A DNA stretch of 33,546 nt from CAZQIO01 sp964593405 (GTDB lineage: Bacteria; Patescibacteriota; Minisyncoccia; Minisyncoccales; GBS-2). Numbering within the stretch: the first letter of the stretch is position 1; the number at the start of each line of letters is the position of its first letter. Shown piece after piece: positions 7,432-15,028 of the stretch. The notes beneath the pieces are model-generated. The model saw only the letters and a list, made by a program, of their open reading frames with translations. It had not been told where the DNA came from and did no database searches. The stretch lies in NCBI GenBank assembly GCA_964593405.1, contig CAZQIO010000005.1:1-33546 (forward strand), read 5' to 3'. The position numbers and the translations under genes were made by a program.

Positions 7432-7905
7432 TTAAATTTTAGATTTAGGGAAAAATCTAATGTAAAAAGCGACAATTGAAAAAGCAATGGCAACGTTTAA
7501 CGATTCTTTTTTTCCAAGCATTGGGATTCTCAAAACAAGGTCAGCTTTTTTTAAGGTTCTTTTGTCAATTCCCCTGATTTCATTTCCGACCAAAATTGCC
7601 AAGGGAAATTCTGGTTTAAATTTGTAGTAGGGAAGAGCTGATTTTTCAGTTTCAAGAGCAACAATTTTTACTTTTTCTCTTTTTAATTCCTCGATTGCTT
7701 TTTTGACATTGGCTTTTTTGACCCAAGGGACAAAATTTTCAGCCCCCAAAGCTGTCTTTTTAATCTTTTCTGGATTGGTTTTTGGTGTTGGGGTGTAGCC
7801 GGTCAGATAAATTTTTTCAATCCCAACGGCGTCGGCACTCCTAAAAATTGACCCGACATTAAAACAACTCCTTATGTTGTGCAAAATAGCAAAAATTCTT
7901 TCCAT
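7432..7905 (-). CDS. SpoU/TrmH-family RNA 2'-O-methyltransferase
   Basis: The 157-residue product is a lone SPOUT domain. Motif 1 is NIRSCFNVGSIFRSADAVG, motif 2 LVGNEIRGI, motif 3 IPMLGKKESLNVAIAFSI. Together they form the trefoil-knot SAM site, with the Asn/Arg/Glu residues of the family kept. It methylates a ribose 2'-OH in tRNA or rRNA; the target cannot be set from sequence, as there is no separate RNA-binding domain. It follows the GTPase gene by 5 bp on the same strand. Confidence 0.9.
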   Translation of the reverse strand: MERIFAILHNIRSCFNVGSIFRSADAVGIEKIYLTGYTPTPKTNPEKIKKTALGAENFVPWVKKANVKKAIEELKREKVKIVALETEKSALPYYKFKPEFPLAILVGNEIRGIDKRTLKKADLVLRIPMLGKKESLNVAIAFSIVAFYIRFFPKSKI

Positions 7906-7910
7906 AAAGT

Positions 7911-8810
7911 TTAAACTTTAATTTCAATAATGTCTCCGTCTTTTAAAACATAATCTCTTCCAACAATTCGAAAGGTTTTTAAATCTTTATCGTAAAGTTT
8001 TGCTCCCCTGAATTTTTGAGACCACTCTTTATTAATTTCTTCAACAAGCTCAATTAATTTTGTCCCCTTTTTCAAAACGAAAGGGTTTTCAAAATCAATT
8101 TTCTCTTTTGGTTTTTTTGTATAAACCCTGACAATTTTTAAAGCTTCAAAGATTTTCTTTTTCAATTCCTCAATCCCTATTTTCTCTTTTGCCGAAACAG
8201 AAAATACCTGAGGCACCTCTTTTGCCAAATGATGATCAATTTTGTTACCAACTATCAACACCTTTTCTTTTTCAATTTCCCATTCTCTTAAAATCTCTTG
8301 AATCTCTTTTAGTTGCTCTTCTGTTTTTTCTGCCAAATCCAACAAGACTAAAATCAAATCTGCCTGTTTTGCCAAGTTTTTTATCCAGCCTGGTTTGAAA
8401 TCTTTAGTGATTGGAGGTAAATCAACAATTTGAATTAGCAAATTTTCAAACTTCATCATTGCCGGAGTTGGAAATTTGGTAGTAAAAGGCCAATCACCAA
8501 CTTTAAAATTGGTTTGGCAAAGAGAGTTCAAAAGAGAAGTTTTCCCAGAATTTGGAAAGCCAAAAATTAAAACCTGACCCGCCCCCTCTTTTTCCACAAA
8601 AAACATTTGTTCTCTTTTTATTTTTTTCGGAACTGCTTTTTTTAATTTTGCAATCTTTCTTTTTATTTCTTCTTGAACTCTTTCTGTGCCTTTGTGTTTT
8701 GGACAGACAGCGAGCATCTGCTTTAAAATTTCAATTTTTTCCTGAGGGTCTTTTGTTTGATTTAGTTTCTTTTGAAGCTCAAAAAATTGTGGTGGCAAAT
8801 TGGCCGGCAT
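7911..8810 (-). CDS. TGS-domain GTPase of the OBG/DRG group
   Basis: I chose ATG 8810 (MPANLPPQFFELQKKL) because upstream in-frame codons run into the divergent promoter region. The 299-residue product has an N-terminal helical/coiled part (1-85), then a G domain: G1 GFPNSGKTS, G3 VDLPPIT, G4 GNKID, G5 SVSAKE. A C-terminal TGS domain follows (last about 65 residues, with KKGTKLIELVEEI and VLKDGDIIEI). In G3 the usual DxxG glycine is proline (DLPP), a form known in a subgroup of TGS GTPases. A ribosome- or RNA-linked role is likely by family. It is leaderless by promoter position. Confidence 0.87.
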   Translation of the reverse strand: MPANLPPQFFELQKKLNQTKDPQEKIEILKQMLAVCPKHKGTERVQEEIKRKIAKLKKAVPKKIKREQMFFVEKEGAGQVLIFGFPNSGKTSLLNSLCQTNFKVGDWPFTTKFPTPAMMKFENLLIQIVDLPPITKDFKPGWIKNLAKQADLILVLLDLAEKTEEQLKEIQEILREWEIEKEKVLIVGNKIDHHLAKEVPQVFSVSAKEKIGIEELKKKIFEALKIVRVYTKKPKEKIDFENPFVLKKGTKLIELVEEINKEWSQKFRGAKLYDKDLKTFRIVGRDYVLKDGDIIEIKV

Positions 8811-8817
8811 TGAAAAA

Positions 8818-8846
8818 ATAATAACACAAAAAGAGTCCCTCTCCAA
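8818..8846 (-). promoter_or_regulatory. Promoter of the TGS GTPase gene, extended -10, leaderless
   Basis: Read on the minus strand: TTGGAG (8846-8841), a 17-bp spacer ending TGT, and TATTAT (8823-8818). Only 7 bp lie between the -10 and the ATG at 8810. The -35 is weak (3 of 6), but the TGn extension compensates. Confidence 0.6.
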
Positions 8847-8850
8847 ACCA

Positions 8851-8879
8851 TTGTCCATTTGCAAAAGGTTTGATATTAT
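8851..8879 (+). promoter_or_regulatory. Promoter of the ATP synthase operon, extended -10, leaderless
   Basis: TTGTCC (8851-8856), a 17-bp spacer ending TGA and TATTAT (8874-8879). The ATG of atpB at 8888 is 8 bp further on, where transcription should start. This promoter lies back to back with that of the GTPase gene. Confidence 0.7.
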
Positions 8880-8887
8880 TCTTTTAT

Positions 8888-9598
8888 ATGGAATTGCCAG
8901 AGATTGAAATTTCAGCCACAAAAGTTTTTGAAATTTTGCATTTTCCAATCACCAACACTTTTTTAATTTCCTTTTTTGTTGGAATGTTTTTGTTTTTTTT
9001 GTTTTATTTTTCTTTCAAGAAAAAAAGTTTTTTACCGAATTTTTTTCAAAATTTTTCGGAATGGATCTTAGAATCGATTTTAAATTACATTGAAGGAATT
9101 TATGGGAGCCGAGAAAAAGCTTTGAAAATTTTTCCTCTGGCAGCCTTTTCTTTTCTTTTTGTTTTTCTTTCAAACCTTTTGGAAATTTTGCCAGGAGTTG
9201 GGGTTTTTCATTTTTTGAGATCTCCAAGCTCAGACCTTTCTTTTACTTTAGGTTTGGCCATTTTTGCAATGGGTTTGGTTCAAGTTTTGGCAATTGAAGA
9301 GTTGGGCTTTTTTCATTATTTGAAAAAATTTTTAAACTTTAAAAATCCAATTTATTTTTTTGTTGGAATTTTAGAAGCTTTGGGAGAAATTATTAGAACG
9401 TTTTCTTTGGCTTTACGTTTGTTTGGCAATTTGTTAGCTGGTGAAATTTTGCTTTTGGTCATTTCTCATTTGTTTTCATTTTTGTTGCCAATTCCTTTTT
9501 TGATTTTGGAAATTTTCGTTGGGTTTGTTCAGGCTTTAATTTTTTCTTCTCTGATCGTCATTTTCTATGGAACAGCAACAGCCCACGAAAAAGAATAA
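8888..9598 (+). CDS. atpB: ATP synthase F0 subunit a
   Basis: Subunit a forms the proton half-channels next to the c ring. I chose ATG 8888 (MELPEIEIS) over a TTG at 8870 because the TTG lies inside the promoter. The 236-residue membrane protein has about five hydrophobic segments. The essential arginine is R177 in LALRLFGNLLAGE, and the last helix shows the conserved VGFVQALIFSSLIVIF pattern. It overlaps the next gene by 32 bp and opens the operon, with no AtpI-type gene in front. Confidence 0.95.
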   Translation: MELPEIEISATKVFEILHFPITNTFLISFFVGMFLFFLFYFSFKKKSFLPNFFQNFSEWILESILNYIEGIYGSREKALKIFPLAAFSFLFVFLSNLLEILPGVGVFHFLRSPSSDLSFTLGLAIFAMGLVQVLAIEELGFFHYLKKFLNFKNPIYFFVGILEALGEIIRTFSLALRLFGNLLAGEILLLVISHLFSFLLPIPFLILEIFVGFVQALIFSSLIVIFYGTATAHEKE

Positions 9599-9815
9599 TT
9601 TTTTTTATACAATAGCCCTGGGGGCGGAGTTGGGTTTTTTAATTTCTTTGCCAATAGTTTCTTTTTTAGCTTTGGGAATTTTTTTGGACAAAAAACTAAA
9701 GACCTTCCCAACCTTTTTGATTTTTGGTACAATTTTGGGTATAATTTTTTCCATCTTTGATTTGTATTATTTTTTGTTGCCAATTTTGAAAAAAGGTCAA
9801 AAAAATAAAAAATAA
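9567..9815 (+). CDS. AtpZ/AtpI-like small membrane protein
   Basis: The 82-residue product has two hydrophobic helices with glycines joined by LGIFLDKKLKTFP. This matches the pattern of the AtpZ/AtpI (F0F1 gene 1) family, in which a Gly-rich helix, a wLD turn and a second Gly-rich helix recur. Members assist c-ring assembly or ion supply. In most operons this gene comes first; here it sits between a and c and overlaps atpB by 32 bp, so translation is probably coupled. Assignment rests on size, pattern and place. Confidence 0.72.
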   Translation: MEQQQPTKKNNFFYTIALGAELGFLISLPIVSFLALGIFLDKKLKTFPTFLIFGTILGIIFSIFDLYYFLLPILKKGQKNKK

Positions 9816-9820
9816 AAATT

Positions 9821-10039
9821 ATGGAGGCAATATTTGCACCAGCTATTGCAATTTCTATTGGTGTTTTAATGCCAGCTATTGCCATTGGTTTAATCGGTTC
9901 AAAGGGTGTGGAGGCCATAGGAAGAAATCCAGAAGCTGCCTCTAAAATTCAAACCGGAATGATTTTGTCGATTGCTTTTGCTGAAGCCATTGCCATTTAC
10001 GTTTTGGTAGTTTCGCTTTTGCTAATTTTTGTCAAGTAA
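9821..10039 (+). CDS. atpE: ATP synthase F0 subunit c
   Basis: The 72-residue hairpin of two helices is joined by the polar loop GRNPEA. The ion-binding carboxylate is E55 in IAFAEAIAIY. Ser/Thr residues that follow this Glu in sodium-type c subunits are A and I here, and the helix-1 Gln of those enzymes is hydrophobic, so proton coupling is likely. Helix 1 has a proline (VLMPAIAIG) and a relaxed glycine pattern. GGAG lies 6 bp before the ATG's codon region (ATGGAGGC), but no clear upstream Shine-Dalgarno is seen. Confidence 0.95.
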   Translation: MEAIFAPAIAISIGVLMPAIAIGLIGSKGVEAIGRNPEAASKIQTGMILSIAFAEAIAIYVLVVSLLLIFVK

Positions 10040-10046
10040 ACAAATC

Positions 10047-10550
10047 ATGGAGATTTTTGAAGCCTTGGGAATAAACTGGAAAATTTTAATTGGCCAAATA
10101 CTCAACTTTTTGGTACTTTTTTACTTGATGAAAAGGTTTGTTTTTGGACCCTTTTTGAGAATTTTAGAGCAAAGGAAAGAAAAGATTGATTTAGTTTTTT
10201 CGAAAGAGAAAGAAATCAAAGAAAAATTGTTGAGCATCGAAAAAGAAAAAGAAAAAATTTTAAAAGAGGCAGAAAAGATGGCACAAGCTATTATTAGGGA
10301 GGCGGAAAAAAGGGCAAAAAAAACCACGGAGGCCATTTTGGAAGAGGCCCAAAAGACAAAGGAAGAAATCATTGCCAAGGCAAAAAAGACAGCCTTAAAC
10401 GAAATTGAGGCAATGAAAAACGATTTTTATCAAAAAAATTTGGAACTGGTTTTTTTAATAGTTGAAAAATTTCTCAAGGAAAAATTGACAAAAGAAAAGG
10501 ACAAAGAGATTATAAAGAAATTGCTCAAAGAAAATGAAATTAGAGTTTGA
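10047..10550 (+). CDS. atpF: ATP synthase F0 subunit b
   Basis: The peripheral stalk subunit of 167 residues, normal length. ATG 10047 (MEIFEALGINWKI) was preferred to a TTG at 10029 that would overlap atpE. One N-terminal membrane helix (ILIGQILNFLVLFYLM, FGPF turn) is followed by a long charged coiled coil (about residues 40-150) rich in Glu, Lys and Ala. Its C terminus should bind delta. It overlaps atpH by 17 bp. Confidence 0.92.
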   Translation: MEIFEALGINWKILIGQILNFLVLFYLMKRFVFGPFLRILEQRKEKIDLVFSKEKEIKEKLLSIEKEKEKILKEAEKMAQAIIREAEKRAKKTTEAILEEAQKTKEEIIAKAKKTALNEIEAMKNDFYQKNLELVFLIVEKFLKEKLTKEKDKEIIKKLLKENEIRV

Positions 10551-10857
10551 TCAAAAAAGGCAAGAGATTTTGAGGGAAATTTTGGAAATTTTTGAATTTT
10601 TGAAAAAGAAAGAAAGAGAAAAAAAGAGAGAGAAAGAGGCTGTTTTGGTGGTTTTAGCCAGAAATTTTGAAGAAAATTTTTTGAAAGAGATAGAAGATAG
10701 AATAAGGGAAAAATTTAAAATAGAAAAAGAAAGAAAAATCGATTTTGTTGTTGACGAAAACATCATCGGAGGAATTTTAATCAAAGATGAAAATTACATT
10801 TTCGATGGTACTATAAAAGGGGCGCTAAAAAAATTATGGACATTTATCAAAAGTTAA
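10534..10857 (+). CDS. atpH: ATP synthase F1 subunit delta, N-terminally reduced
   Basis: The product has 107 residues against about 175-180 usual. The C-terminal part is recognisable: VDENIIGGILIKDENYIFDGT followed by IKGALKKLW matches the family's closing GG...DGS...L signature. The normal six-helix N-terminal domain, which caps alpha, is mostly absent; instead a very charged helix (residues 15-45) precedes. The ATG lies in the end of atpF (17-bp overlap) and the stop inside atpA (22-bp overlap), so no room is left for a missing part. The place in the operon supports the call. Confidence 0.82.
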   Translation: MKLEFDQKRQEILREILEIFEFLKKKEREKKREKEAVLVVLARNFEENFLKEIEDRIREKFKIEKERKIDFVVDENIIGGILIKDENYIFDGTIKGALKKLWTFIKS

Positions 10858-12335
10858 AAAAAGAAGTTGAGAAATTAGAAATTAGCGGGGAAATCGAAGA
10901 GTACGGAAAAGTAATACAAGTAAAAGATGGGGTTGCAAGGGTGGCAGGACTTTTGGGAGTTGAAAATTTTGAAGTTGTCAATTTTGAGAGGACAGGAATT
11001 AAGGGAATAGCTTTAAGCTTGGAAGAAGAATTTGTAGGGGTAATCGTTTTGGGAGATTTTTCAAAAATTAAAGAAGGGGATATTGTCAAAAGAGAAAAAA
11101 GAGTTCTTTCTTGTCCGGTTGGTGAAGAGTTAATAGGAAGGGTAATCGATCCTCTCGGAAATCCTTTGGACGGAAAAGGTGAAATAAAAGCAAAGGAATT
11201 TTTCCCTTTAGAAAGAATTGGGCCTTCGGTTGTTGAAAGAGAACCTGTTAATTTTCCTTTGCACACTGGTATTAAAATCATCGATGCCTTAACTCCGATT
11301 GGTAGGGGCCAAAGAGAGTTGTTCTTGGGAGATAGAATTACTGAAAAAACAAATTATGCTTTGTGTACCATTTTAAATCAAAAAGAAGAACCAAAAAGGC
11401 CAATTTGTGTTTATGTTGCTATCGGAAAAAAGACGGCAGAGGTTGCCAGAATTGTTGAATTGCTGAGAGAAAGAAGGGCTTTAGATTACACAATTTTAGT
11501 CGTGGCTTCAGCCTCAATGCCAACTTCGCTTTGGTATTTGGCGCCTTATGCCGGTTGTGCTCAGGGCGAATATTTTATGAGAAAGGGCATGGATAGCTTA
11601 GTTGTCTATGATGATTTAACTCAACACGCTTATGCCTGGAGAGAAATTTCTCTTGTGTTGAGAAGGCCACCAGGAAGGGAAGCTTACCCTGGAGATATTT
11701 TTTATTTGCATTCAAGGTTGTTAGAAAGAGCAGCGAAGTTAAATCAAAAACTTGGTGGAGGTTCTTTGACCGCCATTCCCATTTTAGAAACTCAAGCTGG
11801 CGACATTACAGGTTACATTCCGACAAACGTCATTTCAATCTGCGATGGTCAAATTTACTTTGATGCATCTCTCTATTTGAAGGGTCAAAGGCCGGAAATG
11901 AACATTGGTCTTTCAGTTTCAAGAGTTGGTTCGGCAGCTCAAACAAAAGCAATGAAATCGGTAGCGGCAACGCTCAAGCTTGAATTGGCTCAATTTTTGG
12001 AGTTGGAACACTTTTTGGAGTTTGCAGAAGAGGTTGATCCCGAAACAAAGAAAAAATTAGATAGAGGAGCAAGAATCAGGGAAATTTTAAAACAAGACAG
12101 ACTTTCTCCAATTCCTTTTGAAAAACAGGTAGTGGCAATCTTTGTTGCAGTCAGCGGTCTTTTAGACGGATTGGAGTTAGAGAAAATCAGAGATTTTGAA
12201 AAAAAATTATACCAAACAATCGAAACGAAAAAACCAGAAATTTTCAAAGCCATTCGTCAAACTGGCCAATTGAGTGAAGAAACAAAAAAAGAAATTGAAA
12301 ATATTACCAAAGAGTTGCTAAAAAAATATGTTTAA
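10836..12335 (+). CDS. atpA: ATP synthase F1 subunit alpha with altered P-loop
   Basis: The 499-residue protein aligns by eye from end to end with alpha subunits: VKDGVARVAGL, PVGEELIGRVIDPLGNPLDG, GRGQRELFLGDR, ALDYTILVVASAS, DLTQHAYAWREISLVLRRPP and SVSRVGSAAQ, whose Arg is the finger reaching the catalytic site on beta. The noncatalytic P-loop, normally GDRQTGKT, reads GDRITEKT (residues 165-172), so the second glycine is Glu170. The N-terminal helix that binds delta is present but short. Overlaps atpH by 22 bp and atpG by 8 bp. Confidence 0.96.
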   Translation: MDIYQKLKKEVEKLEISGEIEEYGKVIQVKDGVARVAGLLGVENFEVVNFERTGIKGIALSLEEEFVGVIVLGDFSKIKEGDIVKREKRVLSCPVGEELIGRVIDPLGNPLDGKGEIKAKEFFPLERIGPSVVEREPVNFPLHTGIKIIDALTPIGRGQRELFLGDRITEKTNYALCTILNQKEEPKRPICVYVAIGKKTAEVARIVELLRERRALDYTILVVASASMPTSLWYLAPYAGCAQGEYFMRKGMDSLVVYDDLTQHAYAWREISLVLRRPPGREAYPGDIFYLHSRLLERAAKLNQKLGGGSLTAIPILETQAGDITGYIPTNVISICDGQIYFDASLYLKGQRPEMNIGLSVSRVGSAAQTKAMKSVAATLKLELAQFLELEHFLEFAEEVDPETKKKLDRGARIREILKQDRLSPIPFEKQVVAIFVAVSGLLDGLELEKIRDFEKKLYQTIETKKPEIFKAIRQTGQLSEETKKEIENITKELLKKYV

Positions 12336-13221
12336 AACAAGAGAGATAAAAGGAAAAATTGCCACAATTCAAAACTTAAACAAAATAACGAGCGCTTTAG
12401 AGTTGATTTCAGCTGTAAAAATGAAAAAGGCTCAAAGGTTAGCTTTAAATTCACGTCCTTTTGCTACAACGATCTTGGAAATTTTAGAAGTTTTGGGAAA
12501 ATTCCAAAAAGAAATTAAAAAATCGATCTTTTTCATTAAAAGACCAACCAAAAAAATATTGGCCGTGGTGGTAGCTTCTGATAGAGGTTTTTGCGGAGCT
12601 TTCAACAAAAACATTTTGACTTTTGCAGAAAGAGAAATTCAAAAGATGGGGAGAGAAAAAGTAGAAATTTTTGCTGTTGGGAAAAAAACGATCAAGTTTT
12701 TTCAAAAAAAGGGTTACAAAATTTTTGAAAAAATTACTGATATTGGCGATTTTGGAGAGCTGCACGAAACAAAACCAATTGCAGATAAAATCATTGAGGC
12801 TTATTTGAAAAACCTTTTTGGAGAAGTTTTTCTTTTTTTTACTGACTTTGTTTCAGCTTTTTCTCAGATTCCAAGAAAAATTCAAATTTTGCCTTTGGAG
12901 GTTGAAGCTATTAATGAAATTTTAAAAAGTTATTCAAGACCAAACGAAAAAATAAAGCCCCTTCCTTTTATTTTGCTAGAACCTTCCCCAAAAGAAATTT
13001 TTGAAAACGTGGTACCACAATTGATTCGCCAAGTTGTTCACCACACAGTTTTAGAGACTAACGCCGCCGAACATTCAGCAAGAATGATGGCAATGAAAAG
13101 AGCGACAGAAAACGCCAAGGAAATTTTAAACAAATTAATTTTAGATTACAATAAAGCCAGGCAAGCCCAAATTACGGCCGAAGTTTGTGAAATAACTTTT
13201 GCTAAAGAAGCAACAAAATAA
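12328..13221 (+). CDS. atpG: ATP synthase F1 subunit gamma
   Basis: The central rotor shaft. The 297-residue product keeps both terminal helices of the shaft: N-terminal REIKGKIATIQNLNKITSAL with SAVKMKKAQ, and C-terminal EHSARMMAMKRATENAKE with KARQAQITAEVCEI. Between them the Rossmann-like domain shows VVASDRGFCGAFNKNI. Normal length. It starts inside atpA and ends one base before atpD. Confidence 0.95.
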   Translation: MFKTREIKGKIATIQNLNKITSALELISAVKMKKAQRLALNSRPFATTILEILEVLGKFQKEIKKSIFFIKRPTKKILAVVVASDRGFCGAFNKNILTFAEREIQKMGREKVEIFAVGKKTIKFFQKKGYKIFEKITDIGDFGELHETKPIADKIIEAYLKNLFGEVFLFFTDFVSAFSQIPRKIQILPLEVEAINEILKSYSRPNEKIKPLPFILLEPSPKEIFENVVPQLIRQVVHHTVLETNAAEHSARMMAMKRATENAKEILNKLILDYNKARQAQITAEVCEITFAKEATK

Positions 13222-13222
13222 C

Positions 13223-14566
13223 ATGCCAAAAATAGTTCAAGTTTTAGGTCCGGTAGTCGACGTTGAATTTGAAAAAGAAGTGCCAGAAATTTTGACTGCT
13301 TTGGTAGTGAAGAAAAATAAACTCGTTTTGGAGGTTGCGCAACATCTTGGAGAAAAAAGGGTAAGATGTTTGGCAATGGGTTCTACTGAAGGACTAAAAA
13401 GGGGAGATGAGGTAGAAGATACAAAAAACCCTATTACTGTGCCGGTGGGAAAAGAAGTTTTGGGAAGAGTGTTGAATGTTTTGGGTCAACCAATCGACGA
13501 GAAGGGAGAGATCAAAACCAAAGAGAGGTGGCCAATTTATAGAAAACCTCCTCAGTTAAAAAAACAAAAGACAAAAATTGAAGTTTTAGAAACCGGTCTC
13601 AAGGCTATCGATCTTTTAGCCCCCATTCCAAAAGGAGGAAAGGCTGGCCTGTTTGGTGGAGCAGGAGTTGGAAAAACTGTTTTGATTGCTGAATTAATCA
13701 GAAACGTTGCCGAAGTTCACAAGGGCTATTCGGTTTTTGCTGGCATTGGAGAAAGGTCAAGAGAGGGAAACGATATTCTGCTGGAAATGGAAAAGTTGGG
13801 AGTTTTGAAAAATTGCGTTCTTTTGTTTGGACAAATGAACGAACCTCCAGGGGTAAGGTTTAGGATTGGCTTTTCTGCTTTGACGATTGCTGAATATTTC
13901 AGAGACGTAGAGAAAAAAGATGTCTTGTTTTTTGCCGACAACATTTTTCGTTATGTTTTGGCAGGTTGTGAAGTCTCTGCCTTGCTGGGAAGAATTCCTT
14001 CCCAAACCGGATATCAACCAACTCTTTTTTCTGAGATTTCAGAAATCGAAGAAAGGATTACTTCAACTGAACACGGTTCCATTACTTCGGTTCAGGCAGT
14101 TTATGTACCAGCCGATGACCTCACCGATCCTGGAGTAGTTTCTGTTTTTGGGCATTTGGATGCTTCCATTGTCCTTTCTAGAGAATTGGCCGATCTTGGA
14201 ATCTATCCAGCAGTCGATCCTTTAGAAAGTTACTCTAAAATTTTGATTCCAGAAATAGTAGGAGAGGAACATTATTTTGTGGCAAACGAAGTCAAAAGAA
14301 TTTTGAAAAGATACAGAGAATTGAAAGATATCATTTCGATTTTGGGTATGGAAGAGCTTTCAGAAGAAGATAAAGTTTTGGTCCAGAGAGCAAGAAAAAT
14401 CCAAAAATTTCTCTCACAGCCATTTCATGTTGCCGAAGTTTTCACTGGGAAAAAAGGAGTTTATGTTCCGCTTGAAAAGACGATTGACAATTTCAAAAGG
14501 ATAATTAACGGAGAATTTGATGACAAACCAGAAGATGAATTTTATATGAAAGGAACGATAATTTAA
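13223..14566 (+). CDS. atpD: ATP synthase F1 subunit beta (catalytic)
   Basis: ATG 13223 (MPKIVQVLG) fits the family better than a TTG at 13199 inside atpG. The 447-residue product has an intact catalytic site: P-loop GGAGVGKT, GERSREGND with the catalytic Glu, FADNIFRY, the GSITSVQAVYVPADDLTDP strand and GIYPAVDPL. The lever region reads MEELSEED, close to the usual DELSEED. Full length. Together with the modified alpha this gives a normal set of three catalytic sites. Confidence 0.97.
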   Translation: MPKIVQVLGPVVDVEFEKEVPEILTALVVKKNKLVLEVAQHLGEKRVRCLAMGSTEGLKRGDEVEDTKNPITVPVGKEVLGRVLNVLGQPIDEKGEIKTKERWPIYRKPPQLKKQKTKIEVLETGLKAIDLLAPIPKGGKAGLFGGAGVGKTVLIAELIRNVAEVHKGYSVFAGIGERSREGNDILLEMEKLGVLKNCVLLFGQMNEPPGVRFRIGFSALTIAEYFRDVEKKDVLFFADNIFRYVLAGCEVSALLGRIPSQTGYQPTLFSEISEIEERITSTEHGSITSVQAVYVPADDLTDPGVVSVFGHLDASIVLSRELADLGIYPAVDPLESYSKILIPEIVGEEHYFVANEVKRILKRYRELKDIISILGMEELSEEDKVLVQRARKIQKFLSQPFHVAEVFTGKKGVYVPLEKTIDNFKRIINGEFDDKPEDEFYMKGTII

Positions 14567-14569
14567 ATT

Positions 14570-14803
14570 ATGGAAATTAATATTGTTGCTCTAGACCAAA
14601 TCATTTACCAAGGAAAAGCCGAAGGAATTTTGGTGCCAGCAAAAGATGGCCAGCTTACGATTTTGCCAAATCACATTCCATTAATTACTGTTTTGAAAGA
14701 AGGGAAAATTGTTATTTTGGGAAAAGAAAAAAAAGAATTTTCGATTCGAGAAGGTATTTTGATGGTAAAGAAAAATAAAGTAGATGTTTTAGTAACAGTG
14801 TAA
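14570..14803 (+). CDS. atpC: ATP synthase F1 subunit epsilon, beta-sandwich domain only
   Basis: The 77-residue product matches the N-terminal beta-sandwich of epsilon: a first strand with VALDQIIYQGKA, AKDGQLTILPNHIPLITVLKEG and REGILMVKKNKVDVLV. The C-terminal helical hairpin that can insert into F1 and block ATP hydrolysis is absent (usual length 130-140). The gene ends with a stop and the next start follows at once, so the short form is not a frameshift. It closes the recognisable ATP synthase operon. Confidence 0.92.
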   Translation: MEINIVALDQIIYQGKAEGILVPAKDGQLTILPNHIPLITVLKEGKIVILGKEKKEFSIREGILMVKKNKVDVLVTV

Positions 14804-14804
14804 C

Positions 14805-15026
14805 ATGAGATATGAACCAGGAAGATTATCTAATCGAAAAAGAAACTGGTCAAGAAAGGGAGCAAAAAGCGCAGAGCTTTTAGAATCCCTTTCTTCTTCT
14901 TTGAAAGAGATAGCAAGAGAGCTTTCCCAACAAGGCTTTCCGGTTGGGGAAGATTGTAGAATTGACATGAAAAAATTTGAAGGAGTGTATGCTACAAATG
15001 AAATTGAAAAGGAGTTGATCAATTAA
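14805..15026 (+). CDS. Small basic hypothetical protein after atpC
   Basis: The 73-residue product is very basic at its N terminus (RLSNRKRNWSRKGAKSAEL), then has an amphipathic helix (about 25-45) and an acidic end. It has no signal peptide or membrane segment. It starts 1 bp after atpC and is likely co-transcribed with it. I do not recognise a family. The next frame starts 2 bp after its stop, so the two could be one split gene, but both parts are open and I see no joined reading that makes better sense. Confidence 0.55.
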   Translation: MRYEPGRLSNRKRNWSRKGAKSAELLESLSSSLKEIARELSQQGFPVGEDCRIDMKKFEGVYATNEIEKELIN

Positions 15027-15028
15027 TT

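Noticed and set aside
10847..11281. Long open frame on the minus strand inside atpA
   Set aside because: It lies wholly antisense to an intact, well-recognised gene and encodes Ser/Thr/Pro-rich sequence without motifs, as expected from the codon bias on the other strand. The same holds for other antisense frames over atpF, atpD, the Clp gene and the kinases.
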